Source: Bicyclus anynana | Taxonomy: Eukaryota > Arthropoda > Insecta > Lepidoptera > Nymphalidae | Length of the DNA: 64,000 nucleotides | Assembly: GCF_947172395.1 (NCBI RefSeq) | Contig: NC_069098.1 | Coordinates: 5,697,001 to 5,761,000 of the forward strand | Direction of reading: 5' to 3' | Part shown: piece by piece, positions 11,621 to 23,145 of the stretch | How positions within the stretch are numbered: the stretch's first letter is position 1 | Layout of the letters: the number at the start of each line of letters is the position of its first letter | Notes under the pieces: generated by a model | Databases searched by the model: none | What the model was told of the DNA's origin: nothing | What the model saw: only the letters and a program-made list of their open reading frames with translations | Position numbers and translations under genes: made by a program

Positions 11621-11898
11621 ACCGTGATAGCCTCTGTACGCTATCGCGTAGGTTCGAATCCAGTCCAGGGCATGCACCTCCAACTTTTCAGTTGTGTGCA
11701 TTTTAAGAAATTAAATATCGGAAAACATCGTGAGGAAACCTGCACACCAGAGAATTTTCTTAATTCTCTGCGTGTGTGAAGTCTGCCAATCCGCATTGGG
11801 CCAACGTGGTGGACTATTGGCCTAATCCCTCGCATTCTAAGAGGAGACTCGAGCTCAGCAGTGAGCCGACTATGGGTTAATGATGATGATGATGATGA
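11621..11898 (+). mobile_element. SINE-1 copy
   Basis: tRNA-derived SINE: Pol III box-A-like 'cgtgatagcc', box B 'aggttcgaatcc', conserved body 'catgcacctccaacttttca', 'ctgccaatccgcattgggcc', and a 3' (GAT)n tail. Part of the head between the boxes is deleted. Confidence 0.9.
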
Positions 11899-11904
11899 AT
11901 AATC

Positions 11905-12093
11905 TAACCGACGCCTTGCGTTTTTACCCGCGTAGTTACCGTTCCGTGAGAATACGGAGATAATATAGTCTATCAAACTCAGAAATAACATGGTTTTCTA
12001 GTGGTAAAATAATTTTCGAAATCGGTTTATTAGATCCAGAGATTATCCCTAGCATTCCACAAACTTTACCTCTTTATTATTAGAAGGTATAGA
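11905..12093 (-). mobile_element. Degenerate Helitron-like element
   Basis: Reverse-orientation relic: 'cgacgccttgcgttttta', 'cccgcgtagttaccgttcc', 'tttcgaaatcggttta', ending 'aaggtatagatt'. It directly abuts the SINE-1 tail. Confidence 0.55.
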
Positions 12094-12935
12094 TTTTCGT
12101 TTTGATGATTAGTTTTTGGCTACTTTAGGATTATCTCTACTTTTTGGATTTAAATTAGTCAGGGTAACTGTTTAGTATAAAACAAAAAAGGTAGAGAATT
12201 TTTCAAAGCCGAATAATTCGATTAAGAAATTTTCTATGGGAACGTTTATTTTTTATTTAGCGATTAAAAGTAAGATAAAATAAGATTGTCCATGCTGGGA
12301 TCCTGTTAATGATAATGATGATTGTAAAATTATGTCATCAAAATTGTCATGACCAATTAAAAAGATTAATTTCTATTAAAGAAAAATGGGATATAGAGCT
12401 TAGAGCCATCAATTTCAACGATAGAACTGTGGCATACGCTAAAGAAATCAGACATATGTTATACTTACTTGCCTAATATATACCTACCTAATTACCTATA
12501 AGAATGTGCGATAATTCATTATTATTAATTATGTCGTTGATTTTAGTATCCCTGATATGAAAATCTTATCTTAACAACAAAGAAACATTGTAAAATCCAA
12601 TTGAATATGCCCTGCGTAAACATTTCCATCCTCTTTTTAGTACTGTAACCAAATGTGAATATCAATAAGCAAGTCTCTTTTATCATTATAATGCGTAAAG
12701 ATAGCTCCTTTATGGTATACAACATCCTCGTGGCTCGTAAGGCCAATGTATGTAGTCTATTAATATCTCATTATATGGCAAAGGTCATCCTTTTGTGCGT
12801 ACGGGTCTCTTGACGCTTTTCAACGCGTGAACGCACGTCTCGTGACGTTGTCTCAAATGTACATAATGTTTTGCTTCTTTGAATCTTTGATAACGTATCT
12901 TGTGCAAGTATTATGTGGACTAGTGAGAATCTGGT

Positions 12936-13250
12936 GTTTTTTTTTTATTCTTCACAAGTTAGCCCTTGACTACAATCTCACCTGATGGTAAGTGATGATG
13001 CAATCTAAGATGGAAGCGAGCTAACTTGGTATGAGGAGGATGAAAATCCACACCCCTTTCGGTTTCTACACGACATCGTACTGACACGCTTAATCGCTTG
13101 GCGGTACGTCTTTGTCGGTAAGGTGGTAACTAGCCACGGCCGAAAGCCTCCCACCAGCTAGACCGAGCTCAATCGACCTAGCCGGGGATCGAACCCAGGA
13201 CCTCCGTCTTGTAAATCCACCGCGCATACCACTGCGCCACGGAGGCCGTC
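12936..13250 (-). mobile_element. SINE-2, full length
   Basis: Read on the minus strand: tRNA-like head 'ggcctccgtggcgcagtggt' with box B 'ggttcgatcc', body 'ccgaaaggggtgtggatttt' and tail 'gtagtcaagggctaacttgt' followed by poly-A (the T-run at 12936). The 3' region has a few diverged bases. Confidence 0.92.
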
Positions 13251-13608
13251 GTGTTATATTTGTGGAATGTTATCTTAATATTTTTTAAAAATATGATATT
13301 CATATAAAATACTATTTTGAATTATGTACCAGAAACAGTCTTTATCCCAAACGTGTTTATTATGTATAATTGTTATTAAATTAAAATAATATACAAGAGT
13401 TGTAAAAAGAAAGTGAAAGTATGAAAAATCGTATTGTACCTACACTAACTTAAGATTACATGAAAGGTGGACTGGGCCCTTCTCCTATATGGTAAGGCAT
13501 AGAATTCCCTTCTATAGAAGAGAGGATATGGTGCTAAACCCACCACACTATTGCAATGCAGGTAGTTGAGCTTAGGATGATAATGTTTGATTTTGTAACT
13601 TTAGACTT

Positions 13609-13800
13609 CGCGAAGCTGAAGTGGCAATGAGCAGGGCATATAGTTCGAAGAGTCGATGGACGTTGGGGTCCTAAGGTCGTTGGTACCCACTAGGTGGACT
13701 AAAGACGCTGGCGGCTCGAGACCGTGGTGTATGGAACTCTATTCAAGAGGCCTATGTCCATCAGTGGACGTCCATCAACTGTTAATGATAATGATGACAT
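13609..13800 (+). mobile_element. RTE LINE 3' fragment
   Basis: Decayed C-terminal coding end of the RTE-type LINE at 61815-62215: 'aagctgaagtggcaatgagc', 'cgatggacgttggggtccta', and the terminal 'cagtggacgtccatcaactg' before a GAT-rich tail. Frames are broken. Confidence 0.75.
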
Positions 13801-13825
13801 TCATCATTACGATTTCCATTGTGTC

Positions 13826-13903
13826 AGCCTAACCATTCTCAATGAGAGGAGACTCGTGCTCAACAGTGGGTTAAAAATGGGTAACTTAATGATGAGACGA
13901 AGA
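13826..13903 (+). mobile_element. SINE-1 3' fragment
   Basis: 'cagcctaaccattctcaatg', 'agaggagactcgtgctcaac' and 'agtgggttaaaaatgggt' correspond to the last 75 bases of SINE-1. Confidence 0.7.
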
Positions 13904-14342
13904 GGTGATATAGTAACTTCTAATAATAATGACTCTTTTTACTATAGATTAAAAAGCAAAACCTACTTAAGTTAATTACAAGCTCCTAGAAATGGCGGAA
14001 CCAAATATCTTTTGAATGCGACGACCGAATGAATTAAAACTGTAAACCAAGCGTGGTAAAGTTTAAATTAAGTTGCAAAGTTTATAATAGAAGTACTTGA
14101 AAGATATTACACTTATCGAAAGCACTGAAAGATTCAGAAATCTTGAAAGGTCATTAAACTCGCATTCGGGTTAAGCCTGGCTGGAGTGGTTATCACTTGG
14201 CGAATGGCCAATGCCGGTTTATACGATGACGTCATAGGAATCATACTAGGGAATTATTGCTTGGAGAGGTCGGAAGTAGGAAGTAGATACTTGAACGCTG
14301 CAATGATGATTCTGCTTTGAGTTGTTTTTACCACTAAAAAAT

Positions 14343-14590
14343 TTAAGTTTGACGTGTCTGTCTGTCTGTCTCTGGCACCATAACTTCCGAATGGATGCAG
14401 CGATTTCAATTTAGTTTGTAGGTACAGAAGGTGACTTACGGGCGAGTGTTCTTAGATATGTTTGATGAAAATCGTTTGAGCCGTTGAAAAGTTCTGGGGG
14501 ATGAAAGTGGGGAAGAATAACCAATGTGTGCAAATATACTGGAGTGGGGTCTCAAATGAAAGTGCACTGAAAGAGAATATTGATGACTTT
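14343..14590 (+). repeat. Dispersed repeat family X, copy 2
   Basis: Starts in 'gtgtctgtctgtctgtctc', continues 'taacttccgaatggatgcag' and 'agtggggtctcaaatgaaag'. It is the opposite-strand relative of 8931-9130. The open frame starting at 14501 is mostly this repeat. Confidence 0.6.
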
Positions 14591-15006
14591 ATCGAGAGTG
14601 TAATTAATCATTTCATGGCATTCGGGGTTATTTCAAAATTATCAATTTTATGTAATAAATTAAAAAAAGTTGTTTTTATTTGCTAACTGTTTTATTTGCT
14701 AAATGTCGCCTTTCATAATGAATTACCTACTTTCTTACTTAAAATCTGATTGTGCTTGCTGTGTTTATTTATAAGTAATTAATTAATTAAATGATTAAAC
14801 AACTCGCAAGCTAAGTCCTGGCACTTAAAATCTCAAATTTTGAACAGAGAAACCCTTTACAAGACCAACTGTTATTTTGTGGCGATTTTAAATAAGTACT
14901 TACGGGATACAGAATAAAGTGAATTTCTATTTTAGCTGAGTTTCTTTATTTTGTATAAAATAGATTTTCGTAAGAATTACACATTTCACTTTTAGTAAAA
15001 TAATAG

Positions 15007-15034
15007 CGGTCCGGGTCAAGGTTCGCTTTGACTT
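15007..15034 (-). mobile_element. Helitron 3'-end remnant abutting LINE
   Basis: 'gcggtccgggtcaaggttcg' plus 'ctttgacttata' matches the minus-strand terminus at 8110 and the + strand terminus at 32085-32117. It stops at the 5' edge of the LINE. The sequence after the LINE (about 17751) resumes 'gtatagat', the other Helitron end in this orientation, so the LINE may sit inside an old Helitron. Confidence 0.5.
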
Positions 15035-17750
15035 ATATAACCACAAAAATAAAATTCTTGATTTAATATTAACGAATGAAGATATAAAGGTAAGCAAATG
15101 TAAATATCCCATTAGAAAGGTGGATAAGTACCACCCCCCTTTAGAAATCACAATATCCCAAAATATTACGGAGTCTAAAAATGTGAATGAATCTAGGAGT
15201 ACTCTGAACTTTTATAAAGCAGACTATTTAAAGATTATTAGCAAATTAAACACAATATCGTGGATAGATGAATTTGCTATGTGCAATGATATAAATGCAA
15301 TGGTTGCAGAATTCTATCAAATTCTACGTAATATTGTATGTACACATGTTCCCATAAGCAAACACAAACGTAGTACTTATCCTGTCTGGTTTTCCTCTCA
15401 CTTAATAAAACTTATTAAATTAAAACATAAATATCATGAAAAGGTAAAAAAATATAAGAACCCGTTAGAATTGTTAGAATTCCAATACCTACGTAAAGAC
15501 TGTGATAGATTGATAACAATCTGTTATAATGAATATATAAATAAAATAGAAATGGCAATAGGAAAAAATCCGAGGTATTTCTGGACTCATCTGAAAAATA
15601 TTCGGAATAAAAATAGCGCTTACCCTTCAGTTATGACCTTGAATGATAAAAAAGCAAGTAACGCTAAGTCTATATGTGAATTATTTGCGACTCACTTTTC
15701 CTCAGTATATGAATATGATAATACAGAAGATAAAAACGAATCAAGTTTGGTAAATCTCAATGACTGTGATGAAATAGATAATCTTAATATATCCCGCTCA
15801 ACTATTTTTAAAAAATTAAAGAGACTTGACCAGTATAAAGGAGCTGGCCCTGACAACATACCCCCAATATTTTTAATTAAATGCGCGTGGCCACTATCTT
15901 TACCACTTTGTATGATATTTAGCAGGTCCCTGAGAGATGGTCAGTTTCCTGATGTTTGGAAAGAAACTAGAGTAGTTCCTATTCACAAGTCTGGTAAACA
16001 AAACGATGTTAAGAATTATCGCATCGCCCTATTTCCATTATATCGACCATGGCAAAAGCCTTTGAAGCATTAGTTTACCAGCACATGTATTATCACTTGA
16101 AAAAATACATCAGTGACAAGCAGCATGGTTTTATGTGCCAACGCTCCACAAACACTAATTTACTACTGCATGTAACAAATATTGCTGAATGCTTAGATAA
16201 TGGTTACCAAATGGATGCTATTTATACTGATTTCTCAAAGGCTTTTGACAAGGTAAATCACAGTCTGTTACTGTCCAAGCTCCATGCTCATGGTATCTCA
16301 GGCACTTTGTTAATGTGGAGTAAATCATATCTAGCTAACAGAAAGTCGGTTGTGGTAATCAATGGATTTAAATCAGGAATGTTTATAGCTCTATCAGGGG
16401 TACCACAAGGATCCAATTTAGGGCCTCTCTTTTTCAATGTTTTTATTAATGATATATCCAAAATATTTAAAAACAGTAATGTAAGCCTATTTGCAGATGA
16501 CCTAAAATTAACGAGAGTTGTTCGGAGTGAAACAGACATAAAATTGCTACAAGAGGATTTGGGTAGATTGAGTTGTTGGTGTAAGATGAATAAAATGTTT
16601 TTAAACGTCGAGAAATGTCATCACATAAAATTTACACGAAACAAAAATAAAATATTATCATTGTATGATATTAATGGCAAGCAATTAGCTGAAGTTGGTA
16701 CAGTTCGTGATTTAGGTGTTATTTTCGATAGCAAGTTGAGTTTTGTACCCCATATAGATAAAACTTTAGAATTAGCTAATAAATCCTTGGGATTTGTACT
16801 GAGAAGTTCAAAAAACTTCAAGCACAAGTCAACTATAGTAAGATTGTTTGACTGCTATGTTCGGAGTAAACTCGAGTATTGTTGCACCGTCTGGTCACCG
16901 TATACTAAAACTCATATACAAAGAATTGAAAGAGTACAACAACGTTTTTTAAAACAGCTATCTTATAAATTTAAAGTCAATCTGCATAATTATACAGACA
17001 GACTGACTTACTTTAAGAAAGAGAGTCTTGTAGTTAGAAGAGGGTTAATGGCTATGACATTCTTATTTAAATTATTTAACCATCAAGTTGACTGTTCTGA
17101 TTTGATTCAAAGATTTCCGATTAGAGCACCGCGCATTAATAGGCCTCGATACCCGTGTAATCTGTTATATCATAAGACCTACAGAACAAAATTAGGCAAA
17201 TTTTCTCCCATTCCTCGGATGTCGGACCTATATAATGAGTGTGTGAAACATCAAAAGGATATAGATTTATTCCACAATAATCTCAATAATTTTAAGCACT
17301 TAGTAATTGATGTACTGAATGCTAATACTTAATAATAATAATATTGTGACATCCTATAATGACTTCTTAAAATTAATAATTTCTTCATATTGACATTTAA
17401 TATTAATAATAATTTCAGTATGTAAATATAATTGTATTGTATTCTTAATGTATTGTAATTTTTAGATTTAATTTTCTTGTTTATTTTTTTTTAATTTTAT
17501 GTGACTTATTTTTTATTTTAATGGCTTTTAATTTATCCGACATTTTTTTTAGATATTAATTTGCATTGTATATTTTTTGACATTTCATTGCTGACAACTG
17601 TAGTTTTGACATAAGCTATTATAATTAGTGAATGCTGTGATAACCTGTAATTAGCTGGGCAATAACTTAGTATATTAATGTAAATTATTGACATGTGACA
17701 TTGTATCAGCTGTTGGTTGTCCTAATTAAATAAATAAATAAATAAATAAG
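15035..17750 (+). mobile_element. 5'-truncated jockey/CR1-type LINE
   Basis: A 2.7-kb non-LTR retrotransposon lacking its ORF1 and most of its endonuclease domain. It consists of the ORF2 remainder (15043-17332), about 400 bases of AT-rich 3' UTR, and a (TAAA)n tail at roughly 17728-17749. 5' truncation is the usual outcome of target-primed reverse transcription. No clear target-site duplication is visible, perhaps because the 5' junction lies in a Helitron remnant. Confidence 0.9.
15043..17332 (+). pseudogene. LINE ORF2 (endonuclease C-end plus reverse transcriptase), frameshifted
   Basis: Copies its own RNA into DNA at a nicked genomic target. The frame begins with the endonuclease C-terminus (LDLILTNEDI, then DKYHPPLEI), continues through a linker with WTHLKNIRNK, and reaches the RT fingers (QYKGAGPDNIPPIF, KNYR). 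Frame 0 runs to 16073; the remainder (16049-17332, 427 residues) is in another frame. That part has QHGFMCQRST, catalytic motif A TDFSKAFDKVNH (residues 60-71), SGVPQGSNLGP (116-126) and the catalytic FADD (148-151, at 16490-16501). The C-terminus carries IQRIERVQQRFLKQL. The break is explained by five extra bases, cgcat, at 16020-16024 beside an identical cgcat. Apart from this indel I see no stop, so the copy is fairly young. The ATGs at 15120 and 16049 are internal. The clade (jockey versus CR1) is not settled. Confidence 0.9.
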
Positions 17751-18180
17751 TATAGATAATTTTCTTAATAGCACAGTGAATATTTTTTTTAGGTAACCAT
17801 TGAAAATTCTGTTAGAGAATACTGTTCCTTCCGTTCACTTATGACAATATGGATACACCTGATTTATGAAGTCCTGGTGAAACACACGCAGGATGCTTTA
17901 CCTTAGATGCATTAAAAGTTATTTATACACAAAGCACATTGCTCACTCGCTTTGGTTAATGTTTAAACTCAATTAAACGATCCTTCAGTAAAATTTGTGG
18001 TCGGTCCCGTTTATCGGACCACTTATGGACTAAAATAACTGCGGCTGAGATGCTAATGAATCATTACGTTTATTAATAATTATGTAAGTACTTAATGGAA
18101 TTTATTCCCGATACTTGACACAATTTATTTATTGCTAGAAAGCAATCAAATTGCAGAATAATATTATGTTGGCCAAATAC
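17751..18180. other. No feature recognised
   Basis: AT-rich single-copy-looking sequence between the LINE and a SINE. Confidence 0.4.
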
Positions 18181-18463
18181 ACCTTCGTGGCGCAGTGGTA
18201 TGCGCGGTGGAATTACGAGACGGAGGTCCTTGGTTCGATCCCCAGCTGGGCTGATTGAGGTCCAGGTCTGGCTGTTGGGAGGCTTCGGCTAGTTACCGCC
18301 GTAGCAGCAAAGATGAACCGGAACGATGCCGTGTAGAAACCGAAAGAGGTGTGGATTTTCATCTTCCTCCTATCAAGTTAGCCCGCTTCCATCTTAGATT
18401 GCATCATCACTTACCATCAGGTGAGATTGTAGTCAAGGGCTAACTTGTAAAGCATAAAAAAAA
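18181..18463 (+). mobile_element. SINE-2, near full length
   Basis: tRNA-like head 'ttcgtggcgcagtggtatgc' with box B 'ggttcgatccc', SINE body and the 'gtagtcaagggctaacttgt' tail ending in A8. There is a small deletion between the head and body (the tacc-gac-aaa-gac-gta segment). Confidence 0.92.
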
Positions 18464-19064
18464 CAATGGGCGTACTACTAGTAGACCCAGTAGTTTCAGA
18501 GTCTAAACTAAAATCCAAACTTACCTCTTTATAATGTTAGCTTAGACTATAAACATACTAAAGTTATCATAGTATGTAACGCACATAGACTACCGGATAC
18601 ATGTTTCAAAACGTTGACCTTCAAGGAAGAGTGACAATAATGAAATGCACTCCTCATTCAGAAGTATAATTAGCCTAACTCTTGCAAATAGGGCCATGCT
18701 AACACAGGCTGTCAGAAAACATGGATGCCGGAAAGACATTCCTGTCCGTACCAGTAGGAATCAAAAGGAATGAACTTTGTATGAATAATAAAATAGAATA
18801 CTGAAGCATCGATGTCATATAACCCTTTGAACGCTCGCCTTCCGCTTTTATAACGAAATTGAGAATAGAAACATCAATAACCAGATTCTCGTATACTTCA
18901 AAAGATTGATGTGTCTCTTTACTTTTTGTTTTAGTTTTACCTACCACTGAATCTTATTTTATCAGCTATACTAAAGTTGAATTTTAAATCCAAAGTATTA
19001 TTTTTGAGATCAACTTTTATCATAAAAATTAATATATAGAAACTCTTCATGGTCAAAAATGATA
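18464..19064. other. No feature recognised
   Basis: No repeat or exon recognised. The 82-codon minus-strand frame at 18699-18947 has no distinguishing content. Confidence 0.4.
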
Positions 19065-19383
19065 TTTTTATTCTTTACAAGTTAACCTATAACTACAATC
19101 TCACCTGCTGGTAAGTGATGATGCAATATAAGATGGAATCGGGTTAACTTGTTAGGAGTAGAATGAAAATCCACACCCCTTTCGGTTTTTACACGTAGTA
19201 CCGGAACTCAAAATTGCTTGTCGTCGTCGTCTGTGCCGGTAGGGTGGTAACTGGCTACAGCGGAAGCCTCCCACCAGCCAGACTTCGACCAATTAAGAAA
19301 CCTCAATCGGCCCAGTCGGGGATCGAACCCGGGACCTACGTCTTGTACATCCACCGCGCACACCACTACGCCGCGGAGGCCGT
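19065..19383 (-). mobile_element. SINE-2, diverged full length
   Basis: Minus-strand SINE with head 'ggcctccgcggcgtagtggt', box B 'gggttcgatccc' and tail 'gtagttataggttaacttgt'. It is more diverged than most copies and contains a gtcgtcgtcgtc expansion in the body. Confidence 0.9.
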
Positions 19384-19420
19384 CACATCATTTACGCCTT
19401 AATATCTTTAAAGGTACCTA

Positions 19421-19627
19421 GCATTCCGATCTTGGCGACCGCGACCGGGTCGTGCGACCCACTGCTATGTATGAATTTACATGGAGCACTAAACAAATCC
19501 CGAGACCGTGTCGCGCGACCGCTTTTGTTTCAGAGCTCCATAGAAATTCATACTAAGCAGTGGATCGCACGACCCCATCGCAGTCGCTAGTCGCGGTCGT
19601 GGGTTACGGTCGCCAAGATTGGAATGC
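19421..19627. mobile_element. 207-bp hairpin MITE, TA target
   Basis: The left arm 'gcattccgatcttggcgacc' is matched by the inverse of the right end 'ggtcgccaagattggaatgc', and the arms stay complementary for about 90 bases each, through 'gggtcgtgcgacccactgct' and 'atgaatttacatggagc'. TA flanks both ends (19419-19420 and 19628-19629), as for Tc1/mariner-type elements. It is unusually CpG-rich (gcgaccgcgacc) for this locus and has no coding capacity. Confidence 0.85.
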
Positions 19628-20375
19628 TACCTTAACAGATATTATCGCGTAAAACCAGCGATCAATTTATCCGTTGTCTGAATAGTTCTTTTTGATGAAT
19701 ATTTCTATTATTTTACCATTTCCTTCGTACCAATTTAAAAGTCCATTCCGACCATAGGGGTACCGTGATCGATCAATCACGGTCTATCTTTCCCATCGCA
19801 AACCACCAATAGATTGCCATGTAGATAACGATACGTGGTATTCTGTAGTACGCAACATGTAGCTGAAATACTGCACTACTTTATTGCCATAATAAATCCT
19901 GGACCATTTCCATTTTATATGCTCACCACGTGACTATCTACCGTTATGTTTCAACCTATTTTTGTGATTTTATGTTCTTTTTACTGTTTTGAAGCCAGTG
20001 CTTTTAATTTTATATGGTGATGCGGTCCGCCGAGGCTTCGCGGTTAGTATTGAAACATGAAGACGTCTTAATGCCCTGTCTTTGCTATGCTAGTCTGCGA
20101 GTATAACAAGAATTTGAACTGGGTACATTTTATATCATGAATATACCCAGGTTACACTACAGTTGCCCAATTTACAAGATCATTACAATAATTTTAAAAC
20201 ACATAAAATTACAGAATTAACTAAAAAATAAAAGCCAAACCACAAAATCTTAAACAGAAATATACAAATAAAAACATACAAAACAAAAGCAATAATATAA
20301 CAAAAGTATCAAAAATAAAGCATTTTTGTCCTCCTATCCCAAAAAAATTTATATGGTAGAACAAGGTTTGCTAGG
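19628..20375. other. No clear feature
   Basis: AT-rich, with A-rich simple stretches at 20215-20350. 'gatcgatcaatcacggt' near 19770 is a short imperfect palindrome. No exon or named repeat recognised. Confidence 0.4.
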
Positions 20376-20762
20376 ACAGCTAGTAATTATAATATAGATG
20401 ATCTTATGCGATGACTATTAAAAATATTGCTACACATAAATATAATCTTTATAACTTCAAAGACGTTTTTCAATTATTAGAATTTTAACACAAAAAACTA
20501 CTAAGCCCATTTTCATGAAAATTAAATGGGACCAATCTGGTTATATACTCTTTCAAAAAAAAAACAAAATTGGTTACTAAATGACGAAATTCCGAGGTAA
20601 CAAACATTAAAAAAAACTATACGCATCAAATTGAGAACCTCTTTTTTATTTGAAGTCGGTTAAAAAATCTAGCAGAACATCGTTTTCCCAGGTCAGATAG
20701 TAATTATAATTTCGGTGACCTCAGGCGATGATTGTTAAAAATTTTTCTACACAGAAATAAAA
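20376..20762 (+). repeat. Direct repeats flanking a family F copy
   Basis: 20376-20451 and 20688-20762 are diverged direct copies ('tagtaattataat', then 'gatg-ctatt/gttaaaaat', then 'ctacaca-aaata'). Between them lies family F sequence with 'gacgaaattccgaggtaaca', 'ttgagaacctc' and 'tgaagtcggttaa' (20580-20668). This might be one element with repeated ends or an insertion between duplicated DNA. Confidence 0.55.
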
Positions 20763-21074
20763 TTAACTGAATTAATCCTAAATCAATACCTTCGTATGTT
20801 ACCAAGGGCAGCTTAAAGTGAGTAAATGTGTCACCGTCGGTGGATTACATCTGATAAATGATGGTTGAAAAATTGCCCGACCCGAGATGCGACTGCATGC
20901 TGAACGATATTGATGGCGAGATTACGAAACTTACTCATATATTATCAAATCTGAAATTTCACATATAAGCACTTGAAAAGTAATGTGCAACAAGTAAGGC
21001 ACATATTGATTATAAACCATTCCAAAAAGTTTTAAATCAAATTCATACGACATTGACGTTAAACTTATACTATC

Positions 21075-21235
21075 TACATTTAATAATGCGGTGTATACTA
21101 AAAACAATTCCAAAAATATTTTTTTTACTTTAATTACCCTGATCAAATCAAATTCATAATTATTCGGTGCATACTAAAAACAAATACAAAAATTAAATCT
21201 TTTTTACCATGACCAAATCAAATCAATATTACAGA
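21075..21235 (+). repeat. Two-unit degenerate tandem repeat (~80 bp)
   Basis: 'gcggtgtatactaaaaacaa' ... 'gatcaaatcaaattcata' is followed by 'tcggtgcatactaaaaacaa' ... 'gaccaaatcaaatcaata'. A weaker third relative ('gatcaaataaaatcaata') lies at 21687. Confidence 0.7.
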
Positions 21236-21266
21236 CGTTGAGGATTTATTATAAAAGCAAAAAATA

Positions 21267-21551
21267 TTTTTTTTTTTTTCAATGAAAAGTTTGCCCTCGA
21301 CTACGTTCGCACCTGATGCATGATGATGATGATGTCTACGATAGACGTGGGTTTGCTTGGAAGAGGAACTACTAAAGGTAAGTTTCTACTCATACCTCTA
21401 ACGGTTTTTAAGCATTATCATACCAGGACGCTAGTCAAGGCCGATGGTTACCACAAATCAGAACTGAGGCAATTAAAAAAATAAAAAATCCTAAATCGAA
21501 CCGAGGACCTTATTATTAAAAACCACAGCATTATCATTTGCGCCAGAGAGG
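21267..21551 (-). mobile_element. Highly diverged SINE-2-like element
   Basis: Minus-strand order matches SINE-2: head with 'tctggcgcaaatgataatgc' and box B 'cggttcgattt', body, then 'gtagtcgagggcaaactttt' and poly-A. Similarity is recognisable but low, so it is an old copy or a related subfamily. Confidence 0.65.
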
Positions 21552-22120
21552 ATTTAAAATTGTAACTGATAGTCGTTTATCATATCAGTACTTTATAACT
21601 ATGAAACTGAAAAGTAATATTTATCTTGTGTTAAAGAAAGAACAATTCAAAATTAAAAAAAAAACAAAAAAATATGTTTTTTTTCTGATCAAATAAAATC
21701 AATATTCATATTCAATCAAAACGTCGACGATACACTCACTTTAATAATAAGAAGAAAGAACGATGAGTATAAAGAAAAAATAGGAGGCATTGTGTTTTTA
21801 TGGCGTTTCATCTATACGTTGTGTGTAAGACATTACGTGCAAACGTGCTATTATAGTACTGTTTTAATTCATATCGTTTAATCGGGAAAGCAATAAAAGT
21901 AAATATCCAGACAATCCACAAAAAGTCAAAGAGAAAATGGGATTTGCATTATTTTTCCCACGGAGTCGTGAATTTCGTTCTCGTAGCACTTTCTCACCAT
22001 TGTCCGCAGTAATTGTACTCGGTTAATGATTTCATGCTATACAATCTAGATTTTTGCTGTCCACATTTATTGCCAGTGTTAAACTTTACTATTTCTGAGT
22101 TATATTGTAGATTTAGAGAG

Positions 22121-22740
22121 CCGTGATAGCCCAGTGGATATGACATCTGCCTCCGATTCCGGAGGGTGTAGGTTGAATCCGGTCCGGGGCATGCACCTCC
22201 AACTTTTCAGTTATGTGCATTTTAAGAATTAAATATCACGTGCCTCAAACGGTGAAGGACAAACATGAAGAAACCTGCATACCTGCGAATTTTCTTAATT
22301 ATCTGCGTATGTGAAGTCTGCCAATCCGCATTGGGCCAGCGTGGTGGACTATTGGTCTAACTCAGAGTTTCCCAAACAATTTTGTGACGTAGACCCCTTG
22401 CCATGTTTTTCCGTGTTGGGTAGACCCCCTACTTATTTGATATTGATTTTCTGTATCCTACAACTTACACAATTTTATATATTTTTTTTTACTTCATAGT
22501 TACTTTTAAAATAATGTATATGTTTTGATATTATAAGATAATATGATGTAAAAAATAGGTACTATCAGTGTATGTGTTATGATCCACTATCGTGGAAACC
22601 ATTTTCATTTAATGGACCCCAAATTTTTTTTTCGCTGACATAGACCCCTTGCAGTTTGTCATAGACACCTAGAGGTCGATATAGACCACTTTGGGAATCA
22701 CTGGTCTAATTCCTATAATTCTGAGATGATGATGATGATT
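22121..22740 (+). mobile_element. SINE-1 split by a hAT-type MITE
   Basis: Head 'ccgtgatagcccagtggata' with box B 'aggttgaatcc', the full conserved body to 'ggtggactattggtctaact' (22362), and the final part 'gtctaattcctataattctg' with a GAT tail after 22704. The interruption at 22363-22703 is a separate transposon. Confidence 0.92.
22363..22703. mobile_element. hAT-type non-autonomous transposon nested in SINE-1
   Basis: 341 bases with terminal inverted repeats CAGAGTTTCCCAAA and (inverted right end) CAGTGATTCCCAAA, typical of hAT elements. It is bordered by an 8-bp target duplication, gtctaact (22355-22362) and gtctaatt (22704-22711), with one mismatch, as expected for hAT transposases. Internal sequence repeats 'gtagacccc' and 'catagacccc' near both ends. 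It has no transposase, so mobilisation must have been in trans. Confidence 0.9.
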
Positions 22741-22833
22741 GTAGATTTGATTCTCTGTTTCTCTACGTTTTGTGCTTGACCACGTTCTCTATTCATCAAC
22801 ATTACAGTCATCTCAGAATATCAATACCACAGA

Positions 22834-23145
22834 TTTTTTTTTTTTTTTTTTATTCTTTGCAAGTTAGCCCTTGACTACAATCTCACCTGATGGTAAGTGA
22901 TGATGCAGTCTAAGATGGAAGCGGGCTAACTTGTTAGGAGGAGTTTCTACACGGCATCGTACCGGAACGCTAGATCGCTTGGCGGTACGTCTTTGTCGGT
23001 AGGGTGGTAACTAGCCACAGCCGAAGCCTCCCACCAGCCAGACCTGGACAAATTAAGAAAATCTCAATCTACCCAGCCGGGGATCGATCCCAGGACCTCC
23101 GTCTTCTAAATCCACCGCGCATACCACTGCGCCACGGAGGCCGTC
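22834..23145 (-). mobile_element. SINE-2 with internal deletion
   Basis: Full head (with box B 'gggatcgatccc' on the + strand as read inversely), poly-A represented by a T17 run, and the standard tail. The 'atgaaaatccacacccctttc' region present in other copies is missing here, a clean deletion between ggagg and tttctacac. Confidence 0.93.
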
